From Anopheles merus (Eukaryota; Arthropoda; Insecta; Diptera; Culicidae): DNA of 64,000 bases. Location of the stretch: NCBI RefSeq assembly GCF_017562075.2, contig NC_054085.1:13543222-13607221 (forward strand), in the 5' to 3' direction. Below, piece by piece: positions 63,901 to 64,000 of this stretch (position 1 is the first letter of the stretch; every line of letters begins with the position of its first letter). The notes under the pieces are model-generated. The model ran no database searches. It saw nothing but the letters and a program-made list of their open reading frames with translations, and was not told the DNA's origin. Both the position numbers and the translations under genes were made by a program.

Positions 63901-64000
63901 GTAAGGTATCCTGCTGGGAATACACGAGCGCACCATAGGCTAGGTCGGCTAGCCGTTTCCATTGGGGAGCAATCCGCGTTTTTGAAGGTCGGTTTCATCT

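Larger units (their letters stand above)
56839..64000. other. Gene-free stretch
   Basis: No recognised gene. It contains a GT run at 60843-60863, an 18-base poly-G run at 60695-60712, a CA run near 62438-62455, a GTC triplet run at 63473-63494, and large AT-rich pockets at 57.55-57.96, 59.25-60.18 and 62.64-63.2 kb. A possible small exon lies at 63849-63900. A 75-codon frame at 58164-58391 starts with a hydrophobic stretch but is otherwise unremarkable. Confidence 0.5.

Overview
The window looks like nuclear DNA of a mosquito, most likely an Anopheles. The only gene I recognise with confidence is the insect RASSF9/RASSF10 orthologue (meru). It has short introns with canonical GT-AG borders. 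Around it lie tens of kilobases of non-coding DNA of roughly balanced base composition, full of CT, GT and poly-G simple repeats, broken by AT-rich pockets that carry small transposable elements. Two tRNA-derived SINE copies resemble the SINE200 type of Anopheles. The genus is an inference. There is no bacterial, viral or organellar signature.

Layout. 1-13.4 kb: no recognised gene. It holds a possible two-exon coding segment near 1.1-1.3 kb, a SINE remnant at 1.5 kb, a CT microsatellite and two tandem duplications in an AT-rich pocket at 5.1-5.7 kb, and an unusually long minus-strand open frame at 12.1-13.0 kb. 13.4-14.1 kb: a repeat cluster made of a degenerate 10-bp minisatellite, inverted-orientation copies of its core, and a SINE on the minus strand. 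14.1-41.7 kb: no recognised gene. It includes a 215-bp MITE with ~30-bp terminal inverted repeats and TA duplication at 19.26-19.48 kb, many simple repeats, and a few weak exon-like segments. 41.7-45.4 kb: meru on the + strand, three coding exons, with two upstream ORFs in the leader and a MITE-like inverted repeat plus a long CT tract in intron 1. 45.4-64 kb: again no recognised gene. The best unexplained coding-like structure is at 56.19-56.83 kb, two open segments that join in phase across an intron made largely of a ~150-bp GT tract, with AATAAA downstream.

meru encodes a 634-residue protein with an N-terminal Ras-association domain, coiled coils, a Pro-rich region and a class I PDZ-ligand C terminus. 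In Drosophila this family links planar polarity (Frizzled/Dishevelled) with Bazooka/Par3 in sensory organ precursors. With no other confident gene, the flanks are best read as intergenic or long-intron regulatory DNA. Leader exons of meru probably lie upstream (a strong 3' splice site precedes the first coding exon), but I could not place them. All candidate exons outside meru are low-confidence: at this base composition chance open frames of 60-100 codons occur on both strands, and several overlapping frames look equally protein-like.
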